The notes under the pieces are model-generated. The model saw nothing but the letters and a program-made list of their open reading frames with translations. It was not told the origin of the DNA and searched no databases. Shown here piece by piece: positions 1 to 12,130 of a DNA stretch of 64,000 nt (its first letter is position 1; every line of letters starts with the position of its first letter). The DNA comes from Patiria pectinifera (taxonomy: Eukaryota > Echinodermata > Asteroidea > Valvatida > Asterinidae). The stretch covers positions 22,458,197 to 22,522,196 of the forward strand of contig CM057149.1 of the NCBI GenBank assembly GCA_029964075.1, in the 5' to 3' direction. The position numbers and the translations under genes were made by a program.

Positions 1-560
1 CCACCATAGTTGTCACCGCACATCAGAGTCCTACGACAAAGGAGAACAAGTTTCCGGTGAAGACCATTACCGGTCGTTGACTAGCAGTTGATTTATGATG
101 TAACTTAGGCCTGGGCATTGGTAGCAATGTGCAAATGCCTCCGGTCAATTGACGGTCAAAACCTCATCAAGACACTTCTTGATCCCGGCTCCCTGCTTTA
201 CATTTAGGCCATCAGCCTTGTGTTTGGTCAGTATCAAATCAGGGCATAAATGGTTATAGTGCGAGAGTTGGAACAAGCATTTTGATGATTTCCCCTCTGG
301 ATCCTGTTCCATGTCACATGGTCAATGAAGGGACATGACCTTGGAGTTCCTTTTCACCTAACTCAACAGAAGTCAAGATTCATAGATGTGTATGGAATTT
401 CAAAAGGACGTCACTAAATGTAGTGTCATCTTCACAACGTTAGGTCAAGCATGTATTTTTTTGTACAACATGTTGACGTTTTATCATTACCTTTATAAAT
501 AAAACAAATTGTCGGACATTCAATAAGGAGTCCCACTGGATTTTGTCTTAAAAGGTATCA
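1..560. other. Non-coding, nothing recognised
   Basis: No exon of the left-running ALDH1L gene and no repeat structure could be recognised here. The next ALDH1L exon must be beyond the edge or too diverged to see. Confidence 0.5.
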
Positions 561-564
561 AAGT

Positions 565-1290
565 CACCTAACAATATGCTGGACTATCTTTCATCTTCAA
601 CTTGAAGATGAAATTTAACTTGATGCATTTAAAGGGAATATACATCATTTGCTTTTGCTGTAATTTTCAGAAATGGATGGAATTGGGGGGTTGGAAATAT
701 ATAGCAAATATAGTTACACTGACTTTTTTGCGGGTTTGGGTTCGAAAATGCTATAAAAACCTGTTGTCTGGTCCCCTGACGCCATATAAGAAGAAACAGA
801 GCAGTTTACATACATTGGGGAATTGTAAGGTCAGGGAACCAGTCTAGCTGGCTTGTACCCGTTCATAGGTGTGTAATCGATTGCAAACAAGTGCGATGGT
901 CAACTGGGGCCAGTATTTGAAAAAAAGCCAGTTGCGTTGGAAATTGATACAAAAATACCACTTTTCTTGAAAATGACAGTATACCAGGTGCCATGATTTT
1001 ACAGGATGCTTTACACTGTCATTCACTAACAGTCCAGCAAGATATTTCAAAATGATTTGGTAGTTTTATTTTTTGATGTTTGCAAATGTTGTATTTTCCC
1101 TTTATAAACCTTAAATTTAAATTTAAGGCAAATCACTTCTCTTTTAAATAGATTTAAATGTCAGCACTTTTCTTATTGTTTTTCACAGACTCCGAAAATA
1201 TTTTCATGGCAAGATAAGTCCAAGACTCATAAAACAATCTGAAAATGAACAAGAAAAGTGTGTCTTCCAACACAAATGCCCCTCCACCAT
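565..1290. repeat. Dispersed repeat copy A, interrupted by an insertion
   Basis: The segments 565-624 and 1098-1290 match 2595-2860 in order, for example GGACTATCTTTCATCTTC and AAGGCAAATCACTTCTC. In this copy they are separated by about 490 nt of a MITE-like element, and the second copy is uninterrupted. Confidence 0.7.
625..1112. mobile_element. MITE-like element with AAAGGGAAT termini, copy 1
   Basis: The left end TTTAAAGGGAATATACATC and the right end ATTTTCCCTTTATAA are imperfect inverted repeats. The interior holds an inverted pair, TCTGGTCCCCTGAC and GTCAGGGAACCAG. A second copy is at 11593-12130. The uninterrupted paralogue at 2595-2860 supports insertion at a TA-rich site. Confidence 0.7.
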
Positions 1291-1320
1291 AACCGTCCCA
1301 TAACTTGACACACTGCCACC

Positions 1321-2190
1321 CTCTTGATATGATAATTTATACGAGCTATCTGGCTGTGGGACTATTCAGTTCCACTAGCAAAACATCTTTAAAGTTTCAT
1401 GACAATACATCAATGCTAATTTGAGTTGTCGTGATGACAATCATTTCTTTTGTTTTAGCCATATTGACCTTGACCTTTGACCTGTAACCCCCAAATTCAA
1501 TAGGCTTCTTGGGGATTCCACTAGCAAGCCATCTTTAAAGTTTCATGACAATACATCAATGCTAATTTGAGTTATCGTGATGACAAGCATTTCTTTTGTT
1601 TACGTTATCATAATGCATTTCTTTTGTTTTAGCCATATTGACCTTGACCTTTAACTGGTAACCCCCAAATTCAATAGGCTTTAGCAAGCCACCTGTCAAG
1701 TTTTATGACAATCCATCAAGTCTTCCTTGAGTTATCGTGATGACATGCATTTCTTTTGTTTTAGCCATATTGACCTTGACCTTTGACCTGTAACCCCCAA
1801 ATTCAATAGGCTTCTCGAAGGTTCCACTAGCAAGCCATCTTTAAAGTTTCATGACAATACATCAATGCTAATTTGAGTTATCGTGATGACAAGCATTTCT
1901 TTTGTTTTAGCCATATTGACCTTGACCTTTGACCAGTAACCCCCAAATTCAATAGGCTTCTTTGGGAACCCACTAGTAAACTACCTGCTAAGTTTCATGA
2001 CAATCCATCGAGTTTATCTTGAGTTATCTTGATGAAAGCATTTTCTTTTGTTTTAGCCATATTGACCTTGACCTTGTACATGTAGCCCTCAAATTCAAAA
2101 GGCTTCTTGGGGAATCCACTATCAAACTAAATGCCAAGTTTCATGACAATCCATCAAGTCTATCTTGAGCTATCGTGATGAAAGCAAAAG
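1321..2190 (+). repeat. Tandem array, about 146-bp unit, with nuclear-receptor-like half sites
   Basis: Five full and partial units. The marker AGCCATATTGACCTTGACC recurs near 1457, 1631, 1763, 1909 and 2055. The second unit carries a small internal duplication and the third lost about 14 nt. Most units contain TGACCTTGACCTTTGACC, which on the other strand is a direct repeat of AGGTCA spaced by one base plus an extended TCAAGGTCA half site. Flanking sequence in each unit includes GTTTCATGACAAT and GAGTTATCGTGATG. Confidence 0.85.
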
Positions 2191-2224
2191 TGTGACATAC
2201 ACACCCACACACCCACCCACCCAG

Positions 2225-2540
2225 ACGTGTGTTACATACCTTGTGTGGACATTGCTTTGTTTTCGTGTAGTTAAGAAAACTCGGTACAAAAAATAACTTT
2301 ACTCAAACTGTGAAAACTCTTTTAACCCAATTTTTTTTCTATGATTCCCTATAGTGTTTCTCTTCATTCTGCTACAGATAAACCTAACCCAAAAATGCCT
2401 CTAAACCTGTTTTCCAGAAAGGGCAAAACCTTATGTGGACACGGCTTAGTCCACATAAGGTTAACACAACCTGCATTATGTGGACTTCTTTTGTTCACAA
2501 GTCCACATAGGGTATGTAACACACACGGAAGGACATGACA
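2225..2540. repeat. Inverted-repeat element
   Basis: GTGTGTTACATACC near 2228 is mirrored by GGGTATGTAACACAC near 2509. Inside, CCTTATGTGGAC and GTCCACATAAGG (2429-2461) form a second hairpin and TATGTGGACTT / AAGTCCACATA a third. It is followed by CCCTTCGGCTTCGCCGGGG, itself self-complementary. Confidence 0.65.
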
Positions 2541-2594
2541 GAAACAGTATGCCCTTCGGCTTCGCCGGGGCATAATAAAACAGATGCAAACTGT

Positions 2595-2860
2595 TAACTG
2601 ACAATATGGTGGACTATCTTTCATCTTCAACTTGAAGATGAAAATTATCTTAATGATGTATATAACCTTAAATTTCAATCAAAACTTAAGGCAAATCACT
2701 TCTCTTTTAAATAGATTTAAATGTAGGCAATTTTCTTGATTGGTGTAACACAAGCTCCCAAAAGCCTTTCATGGCAAGACAAGTCCAACAACTCATTGTT
2801 AAATACAACGTGAACATGAATAAAACTGCTGCAAATTACTAACTGACTGGATTGACCTGA
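2595..2860. repeat. Dispersed repeat copy B (uninterrupted)
   Basis: This is the paralogue of 565-624 plus 1098-1290. It reads straight from ATGAAAATTATCTTAATG into CCTTAAATTTCAATC where copy A carries the MITE, so it records the pre-insertion site. Confidence 0.7.
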
Positions 2861-3157
2861 GATTTACAAAATCAAAACAATTAGCGGGCCTAAAGTTTCT
2901 GTCCTGGCAGGGAGTTCCCCAAAGGGTCCTTCCAGGGACCAAATGTTATGCCTGTTATTAAGGTTGTGGAATGCTGAAAGTCGTTTTGTTTTTTATAATT
3001 CTTATTGTAGAGTAGACCCATATATTATAATGCCAAACTCCCATTCTTTTGTAATGTGCGTTTATATGTTTATAAAACTGAAATTCATCGAATAATTTGT
3101 TGGTCGGCGAGCGCATAATTGAAATCAACAGTCGTCGGGTTCTTCGTTAAATCTGAA

Positions 3158-3230
3158 AAATCGTGACGTAATAAACAGGACTCGTTTATACTACGCTGCA
3201 TAGGGAGTCCTGTTTATTACGTCACGATTT
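3158..3230. repeat. Perfect 26-bp inverted repeat
   Basis: Arms 3158-3183 and 3205-3230 are exact reverse complements (core CGTGACGTAATAAACAGG) around a 21-nt loop. TGACGTAA resembles a CRE/ATF half-palindrome. It lies in the ALDH1L intron after exon 4. Confidence 0.85.
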
Positions 3231-3483
3231 ACTAGTTTTGTTTGCTGCCCAGAACGACGACTTTTACACAAATTGCACGTTCGGGTCGAAACAGGACCTG
3301 AAAAACAGCTCTCAAAAGTACCTTTTGTATTCATTTCATGACAGAAACAATAGTCCTTTTTAATTTCAACACACCTTAGGCTACATATACCCGAAAAATG
3401 ACGGAAATGTCTTCGAGCATTCCGCAACCTCTTTAATTTAGTAACATTTCTATCAAAATGCCTGTCATGTTGATTTGTCCTAC

Positions 3484-5721
3484 CAGTTGATAGCTGAAGC
3501 CCCTCGATGTCTTGGAAGGATGGAGGGATGGTAGACGATGGAGCCATGCTGCGGGTGGTCCGTCACCTCCGATGGAATGAACTGGGAGCAGAACGGCATG
3601 ACGTTCAGGTCCGGTTTGGTCTCCCGGTAGGCCTGTCATGGGCAACCAACCATAACAAAGATCATGATGAGAAACTAATCCAATTCTAAGCAATTCTACA
3701 CCCCTCATGTCACATCAAAGGGAGACTGACGAGTGCTTCTTAGAATATACATACAGGTAGGATCATTTCGTCGCGTCAGTGCAACAAGGTCTTAACTCGA
3801 TTCTGCAACAAAGTCGTATCTCGCGCGAATACGCTCCGTGCAACAAGGTCATATCTCGACGTCCATTGACTTTGCGTGTACATCCGGGTTATTTTAAGCG
3901 AGATACGACCTTTTGACATTCAAAAACTCGCGTTTTGCGTTAATGTCATTTTAGGAGATACGACCTTGTTGCACTGACGAGACGCTTTGATCTTTGGGAT
4001 TTTTTTGGGTTTATTTGAAGCAATAAAATTGCTCCAAATCTTAAGGAGGATGTACAACAACTAACCTGTTGAAATTTCCTCTCAGTGGCTACTAAACATT
4101 TTGAGAAATAACAAAAAAATATATTTTGAGCCTCATAGCTGGATTCAATTGATAATACATGTAGAAATAAGAGTGCCAGGGGCATGCTTTTTTTATAACC
4201 TCCTTCAGTGATTGTTCTCTTCCGAATGATACTAATAGTAAAATGATTTCACATGATACTTAGGATCAGCCCCATCTTCATTTGCACCTGGGTTATTACC
4301 AATGTTCCTACGCGCCTATAGAACAAACAAACAAACAAAATGTCATCGATATAATTATGTGATTGGCACAACCACAGGAACACGAAGTAGAAATATGGCA
4401 TGAGTTTTGATTTTTTTTCTCGGAAATTTGTAAAACATCCAAGCATGACTTTCATTTGTACGTTTTATACAGTGTTACCGTCCGTGCAAAGCAAGTCACC
4501 TCTGTTGAGCTGCAAAGTACTCACAGATATCAAACAGCAAAAATCACTGCTATTGTGTACTAGTTCAATATGCTTGGCTGAATAGTGCATAGTGAGTATT
4601 GACATTTACAGCTGAACACAGCACTGAAAAGCTTGGTAGAAAGCTGGTGCAAAATTGCAAGGCAAGTGATTTAATTGTGTTTATATTTTCTTTATTTGAT
4701 CCAAAAAATTGACTACGGTAATGTTTTTGAAAACAGTGTGATATAAAGCGAAACAAACCTCGAGGACTTCTGGGATGGCTTGACCTTTGACCCGCCATCT
4801 TGGAAATTTGAACACACGGACGCCATCTTTCTCTGCAGTGGCCGCTAAATGTCGAGGAAAAAAAAGAAATCATCACACATTACATGTATATTACATGAAC
4901 AAAGAGTGAATTCAATATAATTTACCCTAACCTTCCCAAATCCTCCAATATCCTCTTTGCAAAATGGAGGATTTTGCAGGATTGAGGCAACAATATATGG
5001 CAAAAGAGTGCTGCTGATTTCGGAGGATGCGTTATGTCAAGGTCTTTGGCCAAACCTTGTGTTGTTTATGCTCAGCTATGCATACCAGTAAATTCAGGCT
5101 TATATTATACTTGGAGTCCTCCACACTGCTCCAGGATGTCACTAGCTCTGCCTCAATATATTGACAGTGATTGCTGGAGGACTTTGCAGGATTGAGGCAG
5201 TGGTCACCCCTCCAAGGACCACATTCAAGAAATAACGGAGGATTTTGCAGGATTTTTACATGGAGGCAGTTGGAGGATTTTGCAGGATTGAGTTACATCC
5301 TAGCAAAAATGCCTAGGGAGTATGGGTAAACATAATATATCGTAATCCCCCAACAAAATTCATTTATGTAAATGGAATTCATCCCCCCCCCTCGGATGTT
5401 TCTTTGGGAAAAAAAATCCTGTTAAAAACACTATAGAATAATTGTCAGTGAGGTAGCCGACTATGTGATAGATTTTAAACATGCACATTTGGGCCAAAGT
5501 CTGGACTGAAGCTACATGTAGCTCTCAAATCACGTGTGTAAAATGTCTAAGCCCACAAACAAAAAGTAGCATTTTAAAACGCCGACGATAATACCTAGTT
5601 GATCTGGCTTTCCGTTGACGTCGGGTATCGTGAAGACTCCAACCACCTCGTGACCGTTACTCCTGATCAGCTTGTAAACCTCCTCCCCAAACTGGCTCTG
5701 TCCGATGACGGCAATCTTCAT
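3484..5721 (-). CDS. ALDH1L1: 10-formyltetrahydrofolate dehydrogenase, N-terminal exons (partial)
   Basis: Three coding exons read right to left: 5721-5595, 4844-4759 and 3632-3484, with phases 1, 0 and 2, all bounded by AG/GT. They give 120 complete residues colinear with the start of vertebrate ALDH1L1 without gaps. It begins MKIAVIGQS with a Rossmann-like formyltransferase fold. PFCSQFIP falls at residues 84-91, and His106 lies in YHPS, which is the family's catalytic histidine; [12 protein letters not shown] follows. The enzyme oxidises 10-formyl-THF to THF and CO2 with NADP. Only part of the hydrolase domain is here; the carrier and aldehyde dehydrogenase domains lie beyond the left edge. 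The ATG sits 15 nt inside an exon whose acceptor is at 5737-5738, so a non-coding first exon lies further right and was not found. No mitochondrial presequence is seen in this exon, favouring the cytosolic L1 form over ALDH1L2, although an upstream exon could change that. Intron 2 holds a foldback element (4922-5330). Confidence 0.93.
3766..3985. repeat. Small inverted-repeat element
   Basis: The 18-bp arms CGTCAGTGCAACAAGGTC (3774-3791) and its exact complement (3962-3979) bound about 170 nt. That interior carries further inverted copies of ACAAGGTCxTATCTCG / CGAGATACGACC. It lies in ALDH1L intron 3. Confidence 0.75.
4000..4345. repeat. Interspersed repeat shared with 26.6 kb and 40.4 kb
   Basis: Similar order of diverged blocks in three places. 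ACAACTAACCTGTTGAAAT here compares with AACCTAACCTGTTGAAAT near 26686 and ACAACAAACTTGTTGGAG near 40399. CTTCAGTGATTGTT here compares with the same string near 40543. No coding content was seen. Confidence 0.5.
4922..5330. mobile_element. Foldback-like element with GGATTTTGCAGGATT repeats
   Basis: The left end TTTACCCTAACCTTCCCAAA and the right end GCCTAGGGAGTATGGGTAAA are imperfect inverted repeats. The interior has about six copies of GGAGGATTTTGCAGGATTGAGG, with opposite-strand copies (AATCCTCCAATATCCTC) at the left. Related elements are at 12122-12397 and 23519-23985. It lies in ALDH1L intron 2. Confidence 0.65.
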
Positions 5722-5736
5722 CTTGTCCCAAATACT

Positions 5737-8710
5737 CTGCAAACCAAAAGGCAACAATGGAAAAAATATTGCTCAAAAATTGTCATCACATCTTTTTGTT
5801 CACTTCTGTTTGTACTTTAACTTTTTCTCGACAGCTCCCATAAGGTTTGTACATGAATTCTCGAGAGGACAAAGGTCCTGAGACTCATTGAAATCGAACG
5901 CACCCCATTCTCCCAAGTCCTCAGTCTGAATGGATAACCAACCCACTGGTTGGCGCATGTACGGCCCCGAAATATGCACAACAAATTTATTCTGAATGTG
6001 CACAAGTCCATCTAGAGCGTCTTTGTCTGAGCATCATACGTACTGCGCCAATGCACTTGTGTCCCTCTAAGCGGCCTCTCATCAACTCTCCCTTTTTAAC
6101 TATTCAGGGGATACTGGAGCACGGAGTCCATATTTTTTAAGGAGGGGGGGGGGGTAGGCTAACCATCCCACTCTGATCAATGCTAAGTATTTACCTTTCA
6201 CTAGAAAAATCCTTAATTTCCTTTTCTTGAAATACAGTCTATTGCTAATATTGGTTCATTGCTTAAACCCTTTAGACTTTCTGGGAGTTGGCTTCCAAGT
6301 TCAACAACATTTGAAAAATCCTACAACTGCCACTGGACTTGGGATATCGTTTTCTCAACTGTTTTGAAAGAAAAAAATACCCATTGGTGGGGAACAAATA
6401 AGGCAACTTGGGGTATTTTAGAAGACATCAATTGTGAAAACACTATTTCAATGCATGAATATTTTTCTCCATTGCCATACACACAACTGCTTGCAGCAGT
6501 ATACAACAAAGCAAACCAGCTGTTCATTCTCACATCACTGGCAAGAAAACTATGTAGTCCTAATAATGAACCTTCCCACTCCCAGTCCCAGGAGAGACTC
6601 GGTTTGTATTGTCATTTGCAACACAATAAAGTGTGTGGTTGGTGACTGTGAATAGAAGTAATACCAGAACAAAAAAGTAAAACCCAAACAGCTGTGAGTG
6701 GAAAAGTACTGGAAGTGAGATGAGCTAAACACACAAGATGCTATTTCATGTTTTCTCAAATCAAACGGTACGTGAACATCATGCATGATTACGCTACCGG
6801 TACAGTGGTGTACATGTACTACACATGCATACATCATGTACATGTACATGTACATGTACATCAGACCCCTACATAATATCTCCTGCAAGTTACATGTACA
6901 GTAGTACAATGTACCTGTACTCGATGCAATGCAACATGTACACATACATGTACATTGTGTACATTGTGTACATTGCATCACGCCATTCTAAATGTCAGGG
7001 AGGCCTTTAGTTTCCTCTTGGATTAATGCCAAAAGCACATTATTACAATCATAGATGAAGGGAAACAGATTCAGAAAGTCATCAGAAAAATGCGTTCTTT
7101 TTGGCTATTATTTTAATTAACGTACATGTACAATGTCCTCAAATGGTCCACCATTAACCCTAACCGAACACCTCCCATCAAAGTTCAACAGCAGGTTTCC
7201 TTTAAATCTGTTGGGATACATGTACATGTACATGTAGGTACAGTACCCCTAAACTGATGGTCTTTTACACTGGGGTTGGCATACCTCCAGAAACCAAGTC
7301 CAACAGTGTGTGTGTACAATTTCCCATGTGGGTGTTGGAATTATGGTTCCTGGTAAATTAGGCTGGGGAGTTATGTGTAGGGTTAATATTCTCATATATA
7401 GGCATAACCCTAACCACCCCAAATCCATCAAAATCCCTACCCCGGTTTTGGTGGATTTTGGGGGACTTTGGTCCAGAAGGCCTGGCATGACTAAATATTG
7501 ATGGAGTCTATGATAAACTTACAATGGGCCTAATGGCCTGAAGCAGTACTAGGGGTATGCGATTGATTTTGCCCAGCTTCCTGTACTGCTCTTGTGATAA
7601 AAGCCATGTGAAGCAAGTCCATGAATGTCAACCAGTGCGTCAGTGGTGGATTTCATTCCGTCATGTACAGTTTTGTATTGGATGCACAGTGATTGATGGA
7701 TTTTGGTGGAATTGGTCCACTTCCTAGTTAAAGACGCTAGAAAGTTAGGGTTAAGGTTTTTTCAATATTTCAGTGAAATTTTCATTTAGGATGTAAGTCA
7801 ACTATTGTGTAAACTTTTGGAATAGTTCTCGCGTATTGACAATTATTATTGAGCATGACACAAGACTGCTGTTTTGACATGGAGCGAGTTTGAATGTCAA
7901 AAATCGTTCAACCATTCGTTGTCCTCTTATGTAATAGACCTACATGTATATCATGCTGCCACCATTTCAGTCATGATCCCTGTATCCAATAACAGTACTG
8001 AATGATAATGTTTTTTGTGCAAAAAGGAACCAGACTATTTTTCCTTCCAGCCTCGCTTTGGGTACGTTGATTTGAATGGGTAAAAAAAACAAGATAGCTG
8101 CAACATGATAATGGTCTAGATTAAACAATGCGACCGTACCAGTAATTATGAAATGCTACCAGTATTTTTTTTTGGATTTAGGGCCCAGCAGCATGCATGC
8201 ATAAGATTCCTGGTATACATGCAGATTGAGTATAGCAACATGGTGGTTATTACGCAATTGAACGCCAACTCAGCAGGACACTTACTGGAGCAAATCTAGA
8301 TAAACAAATACACAATTGGCACGTTATCTACTATCAAGATGGCAAACAGAAATCGCTTAATAATCCGGCTCAAACAGGATTCGTTTCTGACTGCGGACTT
8401 TGATTCTAGACTAGTTCTAGCAAATGAACTTTGATTCCTAGACACACCCACTGATTGGATGTATACATGTACATTTGGCACATGTAGCACACATCCATGA
8501 GCATCCACGTACATGTACAGTGATCAACGTGTAATGTACCTGTACATTGTACACGTATCACATTGGTTACATAACACCACTATTGAAGAAGACAACCCAG
8601 CGGCAGTAAAATAAATATGAGAACTGGATTATTAGGGTTGCGATAACCCTAACTCTATTGCTCTCATGTATTGTAGTATGTGGAAGAACATGTATACCTA
8701 TAAAAAGACA
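5737..8710. other. Intergenic or ALDH1L 5' intron; microsatellites and repeat fragments
   Basis: No exon recognised. It contains an ACATGT/GTACATGTAC-rich microsatellite (about 6770-6990), shorter runs near 7217 and 8465-8550, and a stretch with TTAACCCTAACC near 7152, GGTGGATTTTGGGGG near 7450 and TTAGGGTTAAGG near 7744. That last stretch may be another diverged member of the AACCCTAACC-ended foldback group. The ALDH1L non-coding first exon could lie here. Confidence 0.4.
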
Positions 8711-8898
8711 AGTACAGTCCAACACCTTTATAACAAGGTCCTTGGAACTTTACAAATTACCTTGTTAAAACAGGTACCTTGTAATTGTATTATCAGTAAT
8801 GGAAAACAAAGAAAAACAAGGACTTGGGGCCCTAAAATTTTCCTTGTTATAAGCAGGATGATACAGCGCTTTTCTTATCAGGGTTCGATTGTACATGA
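8711..8898. mobile_element. Short pogo/Tigger-like MITE (candidate)
   Basis: The left end TACAGTCCAACACCTTTATA and the right end GGGTTCGATTGTA are imperfect inverted repeats of the CAGTNGAACC type. Inner CCTTTATAACAAGG / CCTTGTTATAAG also pair. A TA borders each end. Confidence 0.55.
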
Positions 8899-9509
8899 CT
8901 GTACATACATGTAACAAACCATTTTAAATTACATGACAGAGCTAAAGATACATTCCCGTGCTTTTTTCAAATTTTATCCCGTAAAAAAATAGCTTCCCTT
9001 TCTAAATTGCTATATTTGAAGTATAGTACAAAAGTTATTCACTTTTGAGTGAAACATCAAACAAAAAGAAATGTTTAGTTATTGAATTATTACTTCATAA
9101 TTTCAAATTATTGGCTGCCACTGCAGCGGGGTAGGCTGGTTCCTGCCTCACAATTAGTATCAATAATGTACGGACCGGGAGCCGGTTGCTCGCAAAACGA
9201 ATCTGTTTGTGCCCAAAACAAAACTATTTTTCCAAAGATTTTTTTTTTTAAAGTCGCATACATCAAAAAAAGGGGGCAAGGAGGTTTTTTGTTGTTGGAA
9301 CAATACAAGTTGAAAATTTATAAAAAAAGAAAAATTTGTTGAAGATCATGGGAAATCCAAACTCCCACCAAGCTTATTATATAACAATTACAAAAGCGTT
9401 AATTTTGCTGAACCCAACATTTATAAGCCAACAGTACTGGTAAAGCAGAACGCCATTTTGTTTGCTACTCAGATGAACATAATCTAAAAAGCAAATACAC
9501 CCTCTGTTG

Positions 9510-9960
9510 GGTTTCAAGTCAAACTCGGTCCCAACCAACTTGGTCCATGGAGGTAGCTCCGAGTTGACTCAGTCTGAGTCAACTTGGTCCCCGGTCCCAG
9601 GTAAACTGTGAAATTTGAGGGGAAAAAAAATTGCTCGAGGAAAACACTTGTGGTGAAAAATCAAATTGTGTCACGTAAGGGGCCATACCACATCAGGGGA
9701 CGCGTATGTACGTCAACAATACAAGATACCTTAAATTATCAGACCTTTGTTTGCGTACATTAATTTTTTTACCATAGGGACCGAGTTGACTAGGGACCGA
9801 GTTCACCTGGGACCGAGTTGACTTCATTTGGGACCAAGTTCACCTGGCATCGAGTTGACTTCACTTGGGACCGAGTTGACTTCACTTGGGACCGAGTTGA
9901 CCTGGGAACGAGTTGACTTGGACTGAGTTGACTTGTGACCGAGTTGACCTGCACCCCTTT
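9510..9960. mobile_element. Foldback-like element, arms of AACTCGGTCCC repeats
   Basis: The right arm (9776-9960) has about nine to ten units of GGGACCGAGTTGACTT with small variants. The left arm (9520-9605) has the complementary units (CAACTTGGTCC, AACTCGGTCCC). The spacer of about 170 nt is unrelated, AT-rich sequence. Confidence 0.75.
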
Positions 9961-11592
9961 GTTGGACCATACATTGAGCAATACATGGTTCTCAAAACTA
10001 CTTCAAGCTGCCCTCAAAATAAGTCAACTACTTTCTAAAATCAAAGCCCATACAATGTACACATACCTTATTACTATACTGTCAGCAAATCAAACTATGA
10101 TGCCTGCACCTCTCAAACCTACGCATCGACTGAATCAGACTGATTGATACCAAACAATTATCAATGGTTCTCAATGACAGTTAATTTTAGTAACACCATG
10201 TTCAATCAGTATACGGTACAATCCAATCAGTACCTCAGTAGACTTTGACTGTTTTCCTTTTTTTAGACTCCGAATCTAAATATACATGTAGTTCAAACTC
10301 TAAATAAAAAGCACCCAAGATTTTATCCACAATCTTATTCTTAATTTAAATCCATTACAGGTGTACATGTATCTCAATGTCCTTGGGATTAAAGAGTCAT
10401 GTATGTAAAATAGTTAATTAAGGGCCTTTCTCCTTATTATTCAGAACAATACAATGTAATTCAATGTATGTATACATGTACAGCGCATACCAGCAAATCC
10501 TCAGAGCAAAATCTTTATCGAATGATATAATCACGCAGCACACATTCCTTTTTATAGCTCCATGGTAAAACAAAGCAAGTCTAGAAAATGCAAATTTTAT
10601 AAACAGGAAACACTGTGAACAATGAGCATTACTTACTTTAAAGGTCACTGGTTATAGACAATGAACTTCCAAGTTCAAAATGTAAGGTGAAGGTCTTTGC
10701 AGAATCAAGAGAAGTACAGGGCAGAGGTTATGTGCAAGACTTGAAGCAGGTGCTTACGTACAGGTTTCTAAAAGCCCAAGCTGCACATGTGCTGACACAA
10801 TGGCCATGCTTGTGCTGCATGACAGAAAAACCCCAAGCCAAACAACGCTGACACTCATGCATAATTCATGTGCTTGCATCCCAGGGACTCGCTGCACAAC
10901 CAGCCAATCACAGGAGGCCAGTCCAGAGGAACAGACACACCCCCTACAGGCCCTCTCAACACTGGCCAATCAGAGTGGCCGTTAGATGTATTCTAATTAT
11001 CTCCTGACTGCAGGAGCAGTGCACTGCACAAGACCTTTAAAACAGTTTTGTCCATGGATATAAAACCTATTGTGTGTCTGGTTTTGTGTTGAAACAGCAG
11101 TGGGTATTACAAAACAAACTGTAGCTCTCAGTGTGATCAACCACGGACCATTTATTGGATCAACCATGGAGGAATTCCTCCATGGATCAACTAACTAAAA
11201 GTCATAGTACTTTTTTTCTGGAACTTTCTGACAGTTGAGGAAAAAGACAAACACACTTTTTTTTATGTCGCAAGAGCATCTCATGAACATAATGTACATG
11301 TACATGTACGTGTATATTAACTATGCATTACGAATCAAGCACAAAAATAGTAAATTCACATAAAAAATTGCCGACATACTGACTGAATGAATTGGGCAAA
11401 CAAGTAAAACCTACCCTTTTTGGGATATTCAACAATAAGTACTGTGTTTCACTTTAATTTTTCCCCTTAATTTATTTAAGAAATGGTCGTCAGAAAAAAA
11501 AAAAACTGCTGTCGAAGCCAGGATGAGGACAGTTTATCTTAAAGTTGGGTAACTAATCTAGTAACATAAGAAACTAAGACAAAATTCATCCT
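9961..11592. other. Intergenic; CCAAT/TATA-like cluster
   Basis: No exon recognised. Two CCAAT boxes (GCCAATCAC near 10908, GGCCAATCAG near 10964) are followed by GGATATAAAACC near 11057 on the plus strand. This could be a promoter, but no downstream coding exon was found. CCATGGATCAA / TTGATCCATGG-type inverted motifs and an ACATGT microsatellite follow near 11140-11310. Confidence 0.3.
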
Positions 11593-12130
11593 TTAAAGGG
11601 AATGTACATCATTGGCTTTTGCTGTAATTTTCAGAAATGAACTATTTTGATGGGTTAGTATAACAAATCAAATAATCAATACACTGACATGTTTGAAGTT
11701 TTGTGTTCGAAAATGCTGGAAAAACCAAGAAAAACAAAACTGTTCAAGTAGTCTGGTTCCCTGACTCCACTAAAGATGAAATGGATCAATTTATAGATGC
11801 CGGAAAATTGTAAGGTAATGGAACCAGTCTAACTGGCCTGCACCCGTTCATGAACATGTTACCAATAGCAAACCAAATTTGGACTGAAAAAAACCCTGAT
11901 AAATTTGGAGTCAGTAGTTGAAAAATAGTTAGGTTTTCCAACGGTGGTCGGCCGACCACCGTTGGAAATTTTTTACAAAATACCACTTTTCTTGAAAATG
12001 ACTTCACACATGGTGCCATAATTTTACAGGATGCTTTAGACTGTCATTTACCAACATCCTAGTAAGGTATTTCGTAAAAAAATGGTAGTTTTGGTTTTCG
12101 ATGTTTGCAAATGTTGTATTCCCTTTAACC
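11593..12130. mobile_element. MITE-like element with AAAGGGAAT termini, copy 2
   Basis: Same order as 625-1112: TTTAAAGGGAATGTACATC, TCTGGTTCCCTGACTCC, GGAACCAGTCTAACTGGCC, then GTTTGCAAATGTTGTATTCC and CTTTAA. It has its own 13-bp palindromic pair, CCAACGGTGGTCGG / CCGACCACCGTTGG, near 11938-11966. Confidence 0.75.

Noticed and set aside
6550-7010. Cys-rich small protein frames
   Set aside because: Produced by translation of ACATGT/GTACAT microsatellite sequence on either strand.
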